The notes under the pieces: generated by a model | What the model saw: only the letters and a program-made list of their open reading frames with translations | Told to the model about the DNA's origin: nothing | The model's database searches: none | Shown: piece by piece, positions 16,536 to 25,164 of the stretch | Layout: every line of letters starts with the position of its first letter | Position numbering within the stretch: position 1 is the first letter of the stretch | Made by a program: the position numbers and the translations under genes | From: Bacillota bacterium | GTDB lineage: Bacteria > Bacillota > Desulfotomaculia > Desulfotomaculales > VENG01 | Direction: 5' to 3' | DNA: 64,000 nucleotides | Assembly (NCBI GenBank): GCA_009711705.1 | Contig: VENG01000011.1 | Coordinates: forward strand, 1 to 64,000

Positions 16536-17717
16536 CTATTTAAAAGAGTTAAAGCTAATATTCTTTATTAAATGAAAAAACTCCGGTACTATAAATGCTT
16601 GTTCTAAAAAAACATTATCAATTTTGACTCTGTCTACATCATGATAGATATAATAACGTAATAATTCTTTATTTATATTTTCTTCACTAAGTAAATATTT
16701 TTTTCCATATTCTTTAATCCAGGAAGTGTTTAACTCCTCCGAAAAAGCATTTTTTAAGAAAAGTGAACGATGAATGTCTGTTTGTGTTTTACGGGAATAA
16801 TTAAGCTTAGTCATTTCTATAAAACACAAATCTTCTATGCACTGTACTTCTTCATTATTTAGAATTTCTTCCCATTTGCTCTTAAATTTTGTAGTAATAT
16901 TATTTGTTTTTTCATAGGAGGAGTTATTTGTCCATGATTTGCCTTCGCTGTCTCTGTAAGAGCTTACGTCTATCATTTTAGGATTAAATTTTATGTCAAG
17001 AAACCTACTTATGTCTTTTAAAACACTTTTGGGGTCGGTTATTAAATCTTCGTATCTTAAAAAATAAAACCTATCATTGTTATAATATAAATTATATAAG
17101 GCATAAGCAAATGACTTTCGCCAGTTTCTTATCATAAATAGTAATGGGTAATTATGTTGAATATTGCTTGCTCTTTTTTGTGAGGCAATAACAGCTCTGG
17201 GGTCTCTGATAATATAAATAATCTTCATATTAGGAAATGTTCTTAGGAGTGGCATGACGAATTCTTCCACCCAGGGACGCTTAAAACCTACCACTTTAGT
17301 ATCCTTGTCTCCGTAAACTTTATTTACAATTTCCATCAATTGTGTAAATAAATCTTTGTAACTGTCCCCATTTAACCTCAAAAGGTAGGGAATCAGTAAC
17401 GGTGCATTTTGTTCAGTAAATTTTGCGGTGTTTTCAATTACTTTTTTTAGGTTTTGATTAATGAGTTTTCGATTAATGCTACTTTTTAATAATTGTTGTT
17501 TAGCGTGGAAAAAATCATCAAAAAAATGGTCACTAAGAGGTTGTTCTTCATCGAAATCAGGAAAAAAATCTTTATAAATTTCATTTCTAAATTCCCTAAA
17601 ATACCCAAAATAAGGGTCGGGCGCTATAGCAATCTGAGGGTGAGCATCTATAGCCCTGGAAATAAGTGTTGTCCCTGATCGAATAATTCCGGTTATCAAC
17701 AGATAATTGTAGCTCAT
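16536..17717 (-). CDS. PAPS-dependent sulfotransferase
   Basis: The N-terminus LLITGIIRSGTTLISRAI holds the 5'-phosphosulfate loop (RSGTT), and IYIIRDPRAVIASQKR is the 3'-phosphate-binding motif with its Arg and Ser, both diagnostic of PAPS sulfotransferases. The protein is about 393 residues with no signal peptide or membrane segment, so it is cytoplasmic. The ATG at 17717 has GAGGTG upstream and is preferred over one 12 bases earlier. It lies between an oxidoreductase and legB, in the same direction as the whole glycan cluster and with cysC at its far end. The acceptor is unknown; a sugar of the flagellar glycan is the best inference. The third quarter is Lys/Asn-rich and lower in GC than its neighbours, hinting at transfer. 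Confidence 0.88.
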   Translation of the reverse strand: MSYNYLLITGIIRSGTTLISRAIDAHPQIAIAPDPYFGYFREFRNEIYKDFFPDFDEEQPLSDHFFDDFFHAKQQLLKSSINRKLINQNLKKVIENTAKFTEQNAPLLIPYLLRLNGDSYKDLFTQLMEIVNKVYGDKDTKVVGFKRPWVEEFVMPLLRTFPNMKIIYIIRDPRAVIASQKRASNIQHNYPLLFMIRNWRKSFAYALYNLYYNNDRFYFLRYEDLITDPKSVLKDISRFLDIKFNPKMIDVSSYRDSEGKSWTNNSSYEKTNNITTKFKSKWEEILNNEEVQCIEDLCFIEMTKLNYSRKTQTDIHRSLFLKNAFSEELNTSWIKEYGKKYLLSEENINKELLRYYIYHDVDRVKIDNVFLEQAFIVPEFFHLIKNISFNSFK

Positions 17718-17725
17718 TATACACC

Positions 17726-18706
17726 TCATTGTGAACTTGTAATGTTAGAATTAATTATCTTGGCATATATATCTTTTGCATCAGTATATTGTTCCTGAAT
17801 AGTTTTTAGCCATTTACTTTGGTTACTAGTTAAAAAAGCTTCTACTTGCCTATACAAGCCGGGCTTGAAAGCTATATCCAGCTTATCATCTATGTGTATG
17901 GATTCCACTGAAAATGAACCTAGTTTTTGGACATGTAATTGTTCCAATGGTCGGAAAACAAGACGACAATTGGGAGTGAGAACTTCTATTCCCCATCGCC
18001 CCGGGGCTTCCCAATTGGCATTATAGGAAAAAAGAGCACTTTTTGCAGTTTTTCCGGCACCGGAAAAACTTGATGCTGAAGGATGCCAGTCTGTTCCACC
18101 AGTAGAATAGCAACAAATTTCTTTAGGTTTGCCTCCCAAGAAAAAAGCCATATCTATTACATGAGTAGAATTTGCCCAAAACCACTGCCTTTTTACTCTT
18201 TCGGATTTTTTAAGTTTTACAATTTTATGACTTAACTCAGTAAATTCGAAAGAAAATGACGAGACACCACCGTCATTTTCAATAATGTCTAATGCGGTAA
18301 GAACTGACGCGTAAAAGCGTCTGTTATAGGCAACATAAACTCGTGCATTGAAATTTTCCGCCGCTTTTTTTAACTTCGCAATTTCATTTAAATCCAAGCC
18401 TGCAGGTTTTTCAACTAATATACGATTAACTCCTTGTTCCAATAAGGTTAAAGTTACTGTTGCTAATTGGTCGCCGCTTACGGCAACAATGGCGCTTTCC
18501 GGAATCAAGGAAGACCTTCTAAGTACTTTTTCTATCCCGCCTATCTTCGGAGTTATTCCAGTTTTATTCATGAATTGCAATGCATTATTTTTACTTCTTC
18601 CTATAACTTCAAAAGGAAAATTTTGGTTTTTTAAAACTTTGGCATATTCCAAAGCCATATATCCTGCTCCGATAAGCCAAAGATTTTCACTTAAGTGATG
18701 GGGCAT
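17726..18706 (-). CDS. Gfo/Idh/MocA-family oxidoreductase
   Basis: NAD(P)-dependent sugar oxidoreductase. The N-terminal Rossmann segment has GAGYMALEYAKVL, the ILVEKPAGLD motif carries the conserved EKP, and YVAYNRRFYAS follows as in the family. Length is 326. Its stop lies within 10 bases of the sulfotransferase start, and its own start overlaps the next oxidoreductase, so co-translation is likely. It probably oxidises or reduces a sugar nucleotide in the flagellar glycan pathway; the substrate cannot be read from sequence. Confidence 0.82.
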   Translation of the reverse strand: MPHHLSENLWLIGAGYMALEYAKVLKNQNFPFEVIGRSKNNALQFMNKTGITPKIGGIEKVLRRSSLIPESAIVAVSGDQLATVTLTLLEQGVNRILVEKPAGLDLNEIAKLKKAAENFNARVYVAYNRRFYASVLTALDIIENDGGVSSFSFEFTELSHKIVKLKKSERVKRQWFWANSTHVIDMAFFLGGKPKEICCYSTGGTDWHPSASSFSGAGKTAKSALFSYNANWEAPGRWGIEVLTPNCRLVFRPLEQLHVQKLGSFSVESIHIDDKLDIAFKPGLYRQVEAFLTSNQSKWLKTIQEQYTDAKDIYAKIINSNITSSQ

Positions 18707-19677
18707 TGGGTTGCATCTCTCCCGGTTAAATTTTTAAGGTGAGTCAGAAAAGGTTTCATGATGGCTTTGTGTAAATGACTGGATTCCTCGTACCCAGGTA
18801 GGTTACATTGCCCATTATCCAATAATCTTTGAACCACTAAATGAGTAAGCTCACTTTGATGATTGAAATCAAAACGAACTTCGTTGAAATGCCATTTATT
18901 AGTTTCCTCAGCAATCCAGGCTTTTTTTTCACCTTCCCTAACAACGTAATGAACCTTATCACTAATAACTTTAACAGTTAAAGGATCGTTGTTATCATGA
19001 TTTGAAGTTAAAAGGATACGATTGCCGTTTACCGATTGCCCATATAAGGTACCGGTAAACTCAATAAACCGCTTTCTTTTACTGGGAACTATTTTGTCAT
19101 CAAGTTTATCAGAATATAGATTAAAATCCTGGTCACCAGTGAAATATGCGATAAGATCAAGAAAATGAATACTGTTGCACCCTAGTCCCCAATTGCTTCC
19201 AGTTACATTTAGTTCTATAGATCTGCATTCTGATAACTTCAATTTTAAATTATAATAAAATTTCCATAAGCGACGAGGACAGTTAACCCATGCTTTTATA
19301 TTTTTCTTTTTAAATAATTCCCCTATTTCTTTATAATCTACTAGGCTTTGAAATAAAAATTTTTCGATAATTAGGCAGTTAACCGTTGTATTATACAATA
19401 ATTGTTTTATTACAGTATGTCTAATGTCAGAATTAGTTGCAATTATGGTTACATCTAAAAAAACTGGAAGATTACTTATATCGGTTAAAAAATTAACTTT
19501 TGGGACATATGTTACTCTGTTAGTTGATACCTCTAAGAATCGTTCTTTTGCTTTTAATAAAGAATCATGGTTTACGTCTACTACATAAACGTTAATTGGA
19601 CGATCTATAAGGGCTAATGCCTGGAGGTGACGACTGCCGATTTCCCCAGCGCCGATAATTGCAATAGTGGGATTCAT
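18691..19677 (-). CDS. Gfo/Idh/MocA-like oxidoreductase, divergent
   Basis: A Rossmann N-terminus (IAIIGAGEIGSRHLQALA) and IIEKFLFQS in place of the usual EKP motif mark it as a divergent family member. WVNCPRRLWKFY occupies the position of the family's YNRR loop, and a second-domain pattern follows (NVTGSNWGLGCNSIHFLDL with a His). The EKF substitution for EKP removes a residue implicated in catalysis and cofactor contact, so activity may differ from the adjacent paralogue. The overlap of 16 bases with 17726-18706 indicates one transcript. Confidence 0.75.
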   Translation of the reverse strand: MNPTIAIIGAGEIGSRHLQALALIDRPINVYVVDVNHDSLLKAKERFLEVSTNRVTYVPKVNFLTDISNLPVFLDVTIIATNSDIRHTVIKQLLYNTTVNCLIIEKFLFQSLVDYKEIGELFKKKNIKAWVNCPRRLWKFYYNLKLKLSECRSIELNVTGSNWGLGCNSIHFLDLIAYFTGDQDFNLYSDKLDDKIVPSKRKRFIEFTGTLYGQSVNGNRILLTSNHDNNDPLTVKVISDKVHYVVREGEKKAWIAEETNKWHFNEVRFDFNHQSELTHLVVQRLLDNGQCNLPGYEESSHLHKAIMKPFLTHLKNLTGRDATQCPIT

Positions 19678-19705
19678 TTTTTAACCTTCTTCCCAAAAGA
19701 TTACT

Positions 19706-21610
19706 CTATAATACATTTTTATCTGTTTTTGTAAAAGAAATAATACTTTTTTGGACTTGGTGAAAAACTTTATTTACTACAACTAGGTCCTTTTGACATG
19801 CTGTGAGGTATTTACCAAATTCTCTAATAATAATATCTGTTTTGTTAATTAAGTTCTTATCAAACTTAACGTGTGTAATATTCCTTGCCAGTATTTCATA
19901 TTGAACCCTGTTCATTGGCTTTAAAAAAAGTTTATAGACACGATTTTTTTCTAACTTCTTATTTCCCTTGTCAAGTTTTGAAAACACTTTATTCAGCTCT
20001 TGAGTACTGTTCTGCTGGGCTTGCCGGTGTAATTGCCGAAGAATATCATATAGCTGTTCTATGACCCCTGGCAAATCCTTCAGCTCGCTTTCCATAAAAG
20101 TTAATTTTTCGGATATATGGGAACTATCATAGATATTTTGGGCTTTGCACTGGTGCCAGCCAGGGTCAATATGGCAGGTTAGTTCTGAATTTATTACTCT
20201 GGAGAGCTCAATAAATGTAGTTCCTTCTATCTTAGCTCCACCTTCGGTTGTATTTATGACTTGAATTTTCGAATCTTTATTAAAGGCTGTTTTAATGTAC
20301 AATTCCATTTGTTTTCTTGCCATCACCCAACCATGTTTTGAAAACACGGGTTTTCCGTATACATCTTCGACTTCTACGAAGTTTTTCTTATCTTGCTCTG
20401 TTACCTCGGTAGGTCTATGTTTGTAAGATATGCCTCTTGCAAAGTGCTGATTGTCTTTGTATGCTAAATTTTGCCCTACCAAAATAATAGGATTACATTG
20501 CAGTTCCAATAAGATATTCAAACCAAGGACGGCAATAGACGGAGCGTCTGAAACTTTTCTGATCGGGGTACCGTCTTTCCTGCACAATAAATAAGGGGCG
20601 GTACTGTCCTGGCTGGTTATCATATGTATTTTGGGGCCCGGGTACTTAGTCAACAGTTCAAAAGCTACACTGCTTCCGAAAATTAAGGGTATGGAATCAA
20701 TTTCTTGGTTTATTATTTTCTCAAAGACAAGAAGGTTGGTTTCCTTCGGGTCATAAGCTAAAACGGCATCCGGGTATATATTATTATTTAACAGTGCTTT
20801 GTTAGCTGAACCCACCGAGAAAATATAAGCCAAATTGTTTTCTTTAATATATAGTACATTTTCAATTTCTTCCTCCAAAGAGGGACCGGCTGCCACTAAC
20901 AAACAAGGCTTCCCCTTAAATTTTTCTTTATAGGCTTCATCGAGTATATTAGGTGAATTGATCACTTCTGGTAAGTTTAAGAGACTATTGATAACCCATC
21001 GTTTTTGGTAACCTAGGTTAGTGTGCAGAGAACTTCTTTTACTTTTTACAGATTCGACAAAATGTTTGCTGAAAAGGCTATACTCTTCGCTAAAAACATG
21101 CTCGTAACTAGGAAGAACCACAAAAAGCACTTTATCCGTAACATTAGATAGGAATTGGGTGGCAAATCGCTGTATGTCACTTGGGTTTTGTTCTACAAAG
21201 ATATTATTTAAGTGTTTTATGGGAAGTTCTTTTAATGGTCTGTTGCATATGTAATTGTAAAAAACAAAAGGACTCGGCTCATATAGAGTAAAATTTACTT
21301 TAGGAAATTTTTTAAAAAAACACTCAACGTGATACCCTAAACCAAGCCCATAAAAGAAAATATGCTTAAATTCTCCTACCTCGGATTCTTTAAAACGTTC
21401 CACAAAACGTTCAGCTTCTTTTACGGGATCATACTTGCTGTGAATGACATAAGAATGCCCATCACGGTCTATAGTCAAACTGGGAACTTTTGCCTTGGTT
21501 TCAATTAGGTTGACTGTATTCAGGGCCGGGCATTCCTCTACTTTTTTAATATTGTCCCAAAGTTTAGGTTGAATGCGGTTTAACAGGTTAATATTACCTA
21601 CTAAGGTCAT
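19706..21610 (-). CDS. Maf-family flagellin glycosyltransferase (MptE-like, DUF115)
   Basis: 634 residues. The central DUF115/MptE-like domain (about residues 215-400) contains PCLLVAAGPSLEEEIENV and IFSVGSANKALL, followed by DAVLAYDPKE and ILVGQNLAYKDNQHF. These are signatures of motility-associated factors, which transfer nonulosonic acids from CMP-sugars to Ser/Thr of flagellin in the cytoplasm. The C-terminal about 170 residues are helical and basic. GGAGCTGTTAAA precedes the ATG. It sits between the sugar-synthesis genes and the flagellin, the standard Maf position. Confidence 0.9.
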   Translation of the reverse strand: MTLVGNINLLNRIQPKLWDNIKKVEECPALNTVNLIETKAKVPSLTIDRDGHSYVIHSKYDPVKEAERFVERFKESEVGEFKHIFFYGLGLGYHVECFFKKFPKVNFTLYEPSPFVFYNYICNRPLKELPIKHLNNIFVEQNPSDIQRFATQFLSNVTDKVLFVVLPSYEHVFSEEYSLFSKHFVESVKSKRSSLHTNLGYQKRWVINSLLNLPEVINSPNILDEAYKEKFKGKPCLLVAAGPSLEEEIENVLYIKENNLAYIFSVGSANKALLNNNIYPDAVLAYDPKETNLLVFEKIINQEIDSIPLIFGSSVAFELLTKYPGPKIHMITSQDSTAPYLLCRKDGTPIRKVSDAPSIAVLGLNILLELQCNPIILVGQNLAYKDNQHFARGISYKHRPTEVTEQDKKNFVEVEDVYGKPVFSKHGWVMARKQMELYIKTAFNKDSKIQVINTTEGGAKIEGTTFIELSRVINSELTCHIDPGWHQCKAQNIYDSSHISEKLTFMESELKDLPGVIEQLYDILRQLHRQAQQNSTQELNKVFSKLDKGNKKLEKNRVYKLFLKPMNRVQYEILARNITHVKFDKNLINKTDIIIREFGKYLTACQKDLVVVNKVFHQVQKSIISFTKTDKNVL

Positions 21611-21642
21611 TTTAACAGCTCCATTGTGGGGTGCTTAAGACT

Positions 21643-22248
21643 TCAAGGCTGGTTTGATTTGGAAATGTAAACCTCAAAAATACCCATAATTTGCTCCAAC
21701 TTCTCTGCTAATTCGTATTCCAGCAAGTCGGCTACAGCAACCATGTCATCTGCTGCCATTGCCTCAACAGTGTCAATTAGTATTTTATTAAAGCTTTGCA
21801 CAATATCACCCGGTGATGCTTCAATACCGGATAACGAATTTAGGGGAGAATCCACCAGAAAACAGACAGAAGTAAGCCATTCTAATCCGTCGGTTAAATT
21901 TTGCCATAGTTCTTGATTAAAGCTTTTTCCTGCGTTAATGTCGGCAGCAAACTGTCGAGTGGCATTAATTAGTTTTTCGGCATAATCTACACCGGTCGTT
22001 ATGGTATCATGAACTAGAGCGGTCCTGGCTTGGGTAATGACTTCCACTGTTTCCACAATGCCTTCCTCGAGATTTATTCGCAGAGCTTCCAAAGGTTGAT
22101 CTGAATCGAGTTCAATGTTATTTATTTTAAAGGTTACCAGCACCTTATCTTCCTCGTTCAGCCTTTTTAGATAATTTTCTACAATGAACGTGATATTTCC
22201 TGCATCAATTCTTTGTTTAACAGGAACGCCATCCAGAATCACTTCCAC
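21643..22248 (-). CDS. Flagellar-cluster protein of unknown function
   Basis: About 200 residues. The N-terminal about 75 form a beta-rich acidic domain (VEVILDGVPVKQRI, then VLVTFKINNIELDSD); the rest is helical. The GTG at 22248 has GGGAG at eight bases, whereas the GTG at 22257 overlaps that site, so I prefer the shorter form. I know no family name for it. It is placed between flagellin and maf, and a truncated copy lies beside a yjfB-like gene at 6.1 kb, so it probably belongs to the flagellin export or modification machinery (inference). Confidence 0.7.
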   Translation of the reverse strand: MEVILDGVPVKQRIDAGNITFIVENYLKRLNEEDKVLVTFKINNIELDSDQPLEALRINLEEGIVETVEVITQARTALVHDTITTGVDYAEKLINATRQFAADINAGKSFNQELWQNLTDGLEWLTSVCFLVDSPLNSLSGIEASPGDIVQSFNKILIDTVEAMAADDMVAVADLLEYELAEKLEQIMGIFEVYISKSNQP

Positions 22249-22291
22249 AAAATTCACTCCCGATCATCTTTTCTTACTTTAAATTATTAGA

Positions 22292-22324
22292 AAAGAGGCC
22301 CCGGGAAGAACCTGGAGCCTCTTT
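22292..22324 (-). terminator. Terminator after flagellin
   Basis: On the minus strand AAAGAGGC pairs with GCCTCTTT around a short interrupted inner stem and runs into TTTTCT. It separates highly expressed flagellin from the glycosylation genes downstream. Confidence 0.75.
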
Positions 22325-22337
22325 GGGTTGATACGAA

Positions 22338-24128
22338 TTACCTGAGAAGCTGCAATACTCCTTGAGGCAGCTGGTTGGCCTGTGCCAACATGGATTGTGC
22401 GGCCTGGGAGAGGATATTCTGCTTGGTGAATTGCATCATTTCCTTGGCCATATCTACGTCCCTAATACGAGATTCAGCGGTGGTCAAGTTTTCTGCAGAA
22501 GTTCCAAGGTTATTGATTGTATGCTCCAAACGGTTTTGATAGGCACCTAGCTTAGAACGTTCTGCGGATACATTTTCAATTGCATCGTTTATAGTTTTAA
22601 TAGCGGCAGATGCACTGGTGGCATTGGAAACGTCAAGTGCCGCTTCCTGTAATGTATCGCTCATTCCGTTGGTCACTGTATTGGACGCTGTGAATCCTGT
22701 ATCTCCGGCTGTCCCGGTTAAACCTAGTGCCTCTGAACGCATGTCGTTAATCTCAATAACAAAACTTTGGCTCTTATTTGCACCTACCTGGAAGGTAGCC
22801 GAGAAAGCTGCAGTGGTATCTGTTTGCTCTGTACCGTCTGCAACAACAATATTGTTACCATCTTTTCCAGCTTCTGCGGCCGTGATAACCACATCACTAC
22901 CAGATAGAGTAGCTGATACTCCACTGATATTATTACCTATTTGAGTAGCAACTGAGTCAGCAAGGACTGCTCTCATATCACCACTAGTCAGACCTGAAGC
23001 TAATGCCGTACCGATATTAACAGCTAAATCGGCATTTCCAGAATAAGCCCCATTTTCTGCGTTGTAAAACTCAATTTGCATTCCGTTAATTGTCCAACCA
23101 TCGCCAGCCAAGGCCTCAATGGCTGATGCGTCTCCCGAAAATTCACTAAAGTCAATAACTTCTGAAGCAGCTGTATAGGTTGTTGATCCAACGGAGGCAT
23201 CACCCTGGCAAGCTGCTGCAAGTAAAGAACCACTTGCAATACCCACTTTACCCGCACTGCCCTGCAAATCGTTTGTTGCCGTAACGACTACTTCAGATCC
23301 ACCGGAGACATTAACCGTGTAATTACCCTCAATATCAGTATTCAATTCTATCATGTCCTGTAATCCACTACTTATAAGATCTGCAAGGTTGCCTGAGCCA
23401 ACTTCATCACCAGATCCAATATAAATATCAATTGAATTCGAAGTGGCTCCGGATACAGCATCACCAGAAAAACCGGCATTCTCATGGAAGGTTATTGTCA
23501 ATTCTTCAATATCGCCATTTATATCGCCAAGTCTAAATGTAAGTGATTTACCATCAAAGTCAGCACCCGAACCAGTTAAGCCACTGGTTGTGATGAATTG
23601 ACTTGCATCTGTATAGTTTGTTGCCCCACCAGATAAAGTTGCCCCACCATCGGCTATGGCTGTCATTCCTGAAGTACCGGTCGCATCTAATTCAACGCCT
23701 TCAACACTGCCGACACCTTTCATGAGGCTTTTGGTATTGAATTCAGTGGAATTACCGATACGGTTAATCTCAGATGTCAAATTGTTGATTTCTTTTTGAA
23801 TCTCATCGCGGTCAATTTCAACGTTAGTATCGTTGGAAGCCTGTGTGGCCAGTTCACGCATACGTTGCAGTATGCTGTGTACCTCGTTTAATCCACCCTC
23901 GGCTGTTTGAATCATAGAAATACCATCTTGCGCGTTCCGCTGAGATTGCTCCAATCCCCTAATTTGTGCACGCATTTTCTCTGAAATGGCAAGGCCTGCT
24001 GCGTCGTCGGCTGCACTGTTAATGCGAAGTCCCGATGATAATTTAGCCAATGACTTCTGTTGCGAAGCGGCATTGCTGGTCAACTGACGATACGTGTTCA
24101 GTGCCGCAATATTGTGATTAATTCTCAC
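22338..24128 (-). CDS. hag: Flagellin
   Basis: Filament subunit, secreted through the flagellar type III apparatus. The conserved N-terminal D0/D1 region (RINHNIAALNTYRQL, SGLRINSAADDAAG) spans about residues 1-170, and the C-terminal D1/D0 region (ESRIRDVDMAKEMMQFTK, LAQANQLPQGVLQLL) covers the last about 100. The roughly 300 residues between are rich in Ser, Thr, Ala and Gly, offering many candidate O-glycosylation sites; this central domain makes it long (596) compared with minimal Firmicute flagellins of about 270-400. The start is GTG with AAGGAGGAA upstream. A sigma-28-like promoter and CsrA-type sites precede it. Confidence 0.95.
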   Translation of the reverse strand: MRINHNIAALNTYRQLTSNAASQQKSLAKLSSGLRINSAADDAAGLAISEKMRAQIRGLEQSQRNAQDGISMIQTAEGGLNEVHSILQRMRELATQASNDTNVEIDRDEIQKEINNLTSEINRIGNSTEFNTKSLMKGVGSVEGVELDATGTSGMTAIADGGATLSGGATNYTDASQFITTSGLTGSGADFDGKSLTFRLGDINGDIEELTITFHENAGFSGDAVSGATSNSIDIYIGSGDEVGSGNLADLISSGLQDMIELNTDIEGNYTVNVSGGSEVVVTATNDLQGSAGKVGIASGSLLAAACQGDASVGSTTYTAASEVIDFSEFSGDASAIEALAGDGWTINGMQIEFYNAENGAYSGNADLAVNIGTALASGLTSGDMRAVLADSVATQIGNNISGVSATLSGSDVVITAAEAGKDGNNIVVADGTEQTDTTAAFSATFQVGANKSQSFVIEINDMRSEALGLTGTAGDTGFTASNTVTNGMSDTLQEAALDVSNATSASAAIKTINDAIENVSAERSKLGAYQNRLEHTINNLGTSAENLTTAESRIRDVDMAKEMMQFTKQNILSQAAQSMLAQANQLPQGVLQLLR

Positions 24129-24134
24129 TTAATC

Positions 24135-24170
24135 ATTCCTCCTTGAAATATGAAATTCTGCATCCCTGCA
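24135..24170 (-). promoter_or_regulatory. Likely CsrA-binding sites in the flagellin leader
   Basis: On the transcript a TGCA-GGGA-TGCA hairpin (24170-24159) presents GGA in its loop, the classic high-affinity CsrA site. A second GGA lies within the Shine-Dalgarno AAGGAGGAAT (24144-24135). Two such sites, one on the ribosome site, match the known layout of Firmicute hag leaders repressed by CsrA and relieved by FliW. Both proteins are encoded just upstream. Confidence 0.7.
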
Positions 24171-24219
24171 TTTTAAGAATCCCCGGTGGCCACCTGGGAC
24201 AAAATTGCCTTCATTTCTC

Positions 24220-24247
24220 TTTTCGTCTGTCTAACCATGAAACTTTA
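24220..24247 (-). promoter_or_regulatory. Sigma-28-type promoter for flagellin
   Basis: TAAAGTTT (24247-24240) exactly matches the sigma-28 -35 consensus. GACGAAAA (24227-24220) matches six of eight bases of GCCGATAA, with 12 bases between (consensus 11). The TAA of the -35 box is also the csrA stop codon. FlgM, the anti-sigma-28 factor, is encoded in the same cluster. Confidence 0.65.
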
Positions 24248-24475
24248 GGGTTTGACAAATAATTCTTTGAGTAAATCCAACGTTGCATGATCGGTTCCTG
24301 CAGCAGTGGTATTTTCGTTTTTGACGTCCTGGTAAAGCTCGCCCCGGAGAATTGTGATGTCTTTAGGAGCGTCGATGCCTAATTTTACAAAGTCTTCGCC
24401 TATTTCCAGTACAGTTATCTTGATATCGCTGCCCAGCATTATTTCCAAGTTTTTTTTGCGGGTGAGGACCAGCAT
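24245..24475 (-). CDS. csrA: Carbon storage regulator CsrA
   Basis: RNA-binding translational regulator. It starts MLVLTRKKNLEIMLG, with the conserved IKITVLEIGEDFVKLGIDAPK core, and is 76 residues long. Its RNA target is most likely the flagellin leader immediately downstream. The start shares bases with the fliW stop (TAATG), giving tight coupling with its antagonist, as in other Firmicutes. Confidence 0.95.
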   Translation of the reverse strand: MLVLTRKKNLEIMLGSDIKITVLEIGEDFVKLGIDAPKDITILRGELYQDVKNENTTAAGTDHATLDLLKELFVKP

Positions 24476-24954
24476 TACACTCCCTCCCCGTTACAGGCTC
24501 TTTCTGGCTGCTGCTTTGTTTCTTTGCTTTGGGGAAATAGGTTATGTTTTGTGGTATATGGTGACCCGGTAAGGATAACTTGCTTGGCTTTGTTGTATTT
24601 AGTGTTCATTACGACGGGTGCCAGCAGGTTGGCGGTGGCGTTGCCTGGATTGTTCCGGGGTACGGTGATGGTGGTTAACACCAGTGCATCTGCAGGGTTC
24701 GCAAGCCCCAGTTCCTTAAGATCAGGTTCAGGGATCTCCACGGAGTAATCTGCAAAGTATTGAAAAGGATCAATAACCAAAAGTGCGATCTCAGGTTTTT
24801 CCACTGACTGGAGCCACTGTATATATTCCGTTCCCTCGGCGGGGAGCATAAAAAAGCGGTGCAGTTTTTCAAAGCCGGGCAGACCGGCAGGGAAGGTGAT
24901 TGTTCTTTCGGCGTTAATTTCCAAAATGCCAAAACGGGTGGTTTTTACTTTCAA
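24475..24954 (-). CDS. fliW: Flagellar assembly factor FliW
   Basis: Binds and inhibits CsrA and is itself sequestered by flagellin, which couples flagellin translation to export. Family motifs are visible: FPAGLPGFEKLHRF, FMLPAEG, LLVIDPFQYF and the C-terminal LLAPVVMNTKYNKAKQVI. Length is 159, slightly above the usual 140-150, with a variable tail. It overlaps csrA. Confidence 0.95.
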   Translation of the reverse strand: MKVKTTRFGILEINAERTITFPAGLPGFEKLHRFFMLPAEGTEYIQWLQSVEKPEIALLVIDPFQYFADYSVEIPEPDLKELGLANPADALVLTTITVPRNNPGNATANLLAPVVMNTKYNKAKQVILTGSPYTTKHNLFPQSKETKQQPERACNGEGV

Positions 24955-24987
24955 TGGCGGTGTCTCCTTTCACAGTAAGCTTTCTTT

Positions 24988-25104
24988 ATACTTTAAAGTA
25001 TACCTTGCCAAATAAATGGCAAGGACACAGGAAAAAAGTACTGAAAAGCGCGCGCCATGTGCCCAGAATGGGTATAAGGGAACTGATTTAGCGCGCTATT
25101 CTTG
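24988..25104. repeat. Two-hairpin dispersed element, copy 1 (117 bp)
   Basis: Nearly identical to 52702-52802. In order: an ATACTTT/AAAGTAT palindrome, a CTTGCCA/TGGCAAG hairpin, an invariant linker GGAAAAAAGTACTGAAAAG, and a GCGCGC hairpin. Inside the second hairpin loop this copy carries 19 extra bases (about 25055-25074) that are absent from copy 2. It lies between flaG and fliW. Confidence 0.85.
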
Positions 25105-25111
25105 TGATTAA

Positions 25112-25145
25112 CCAAAAGGTGACCTTATAAAAGGTCACCTTTTGG
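25112..25145 (-). terminator. Terminator after flaG
   Basis: A perfect 15-bp inverted repeat, CCAAAAGGTGACCTT with AAGGTCACCTTTTGG, around a four-base loop, just beyond the flaG stop. It separates the flaG/flgL/flgK group from fliW-csrA. Confidence 0.75.
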
Positions 25146-25164
25146 AAGGCGCTATTAGTATTTG

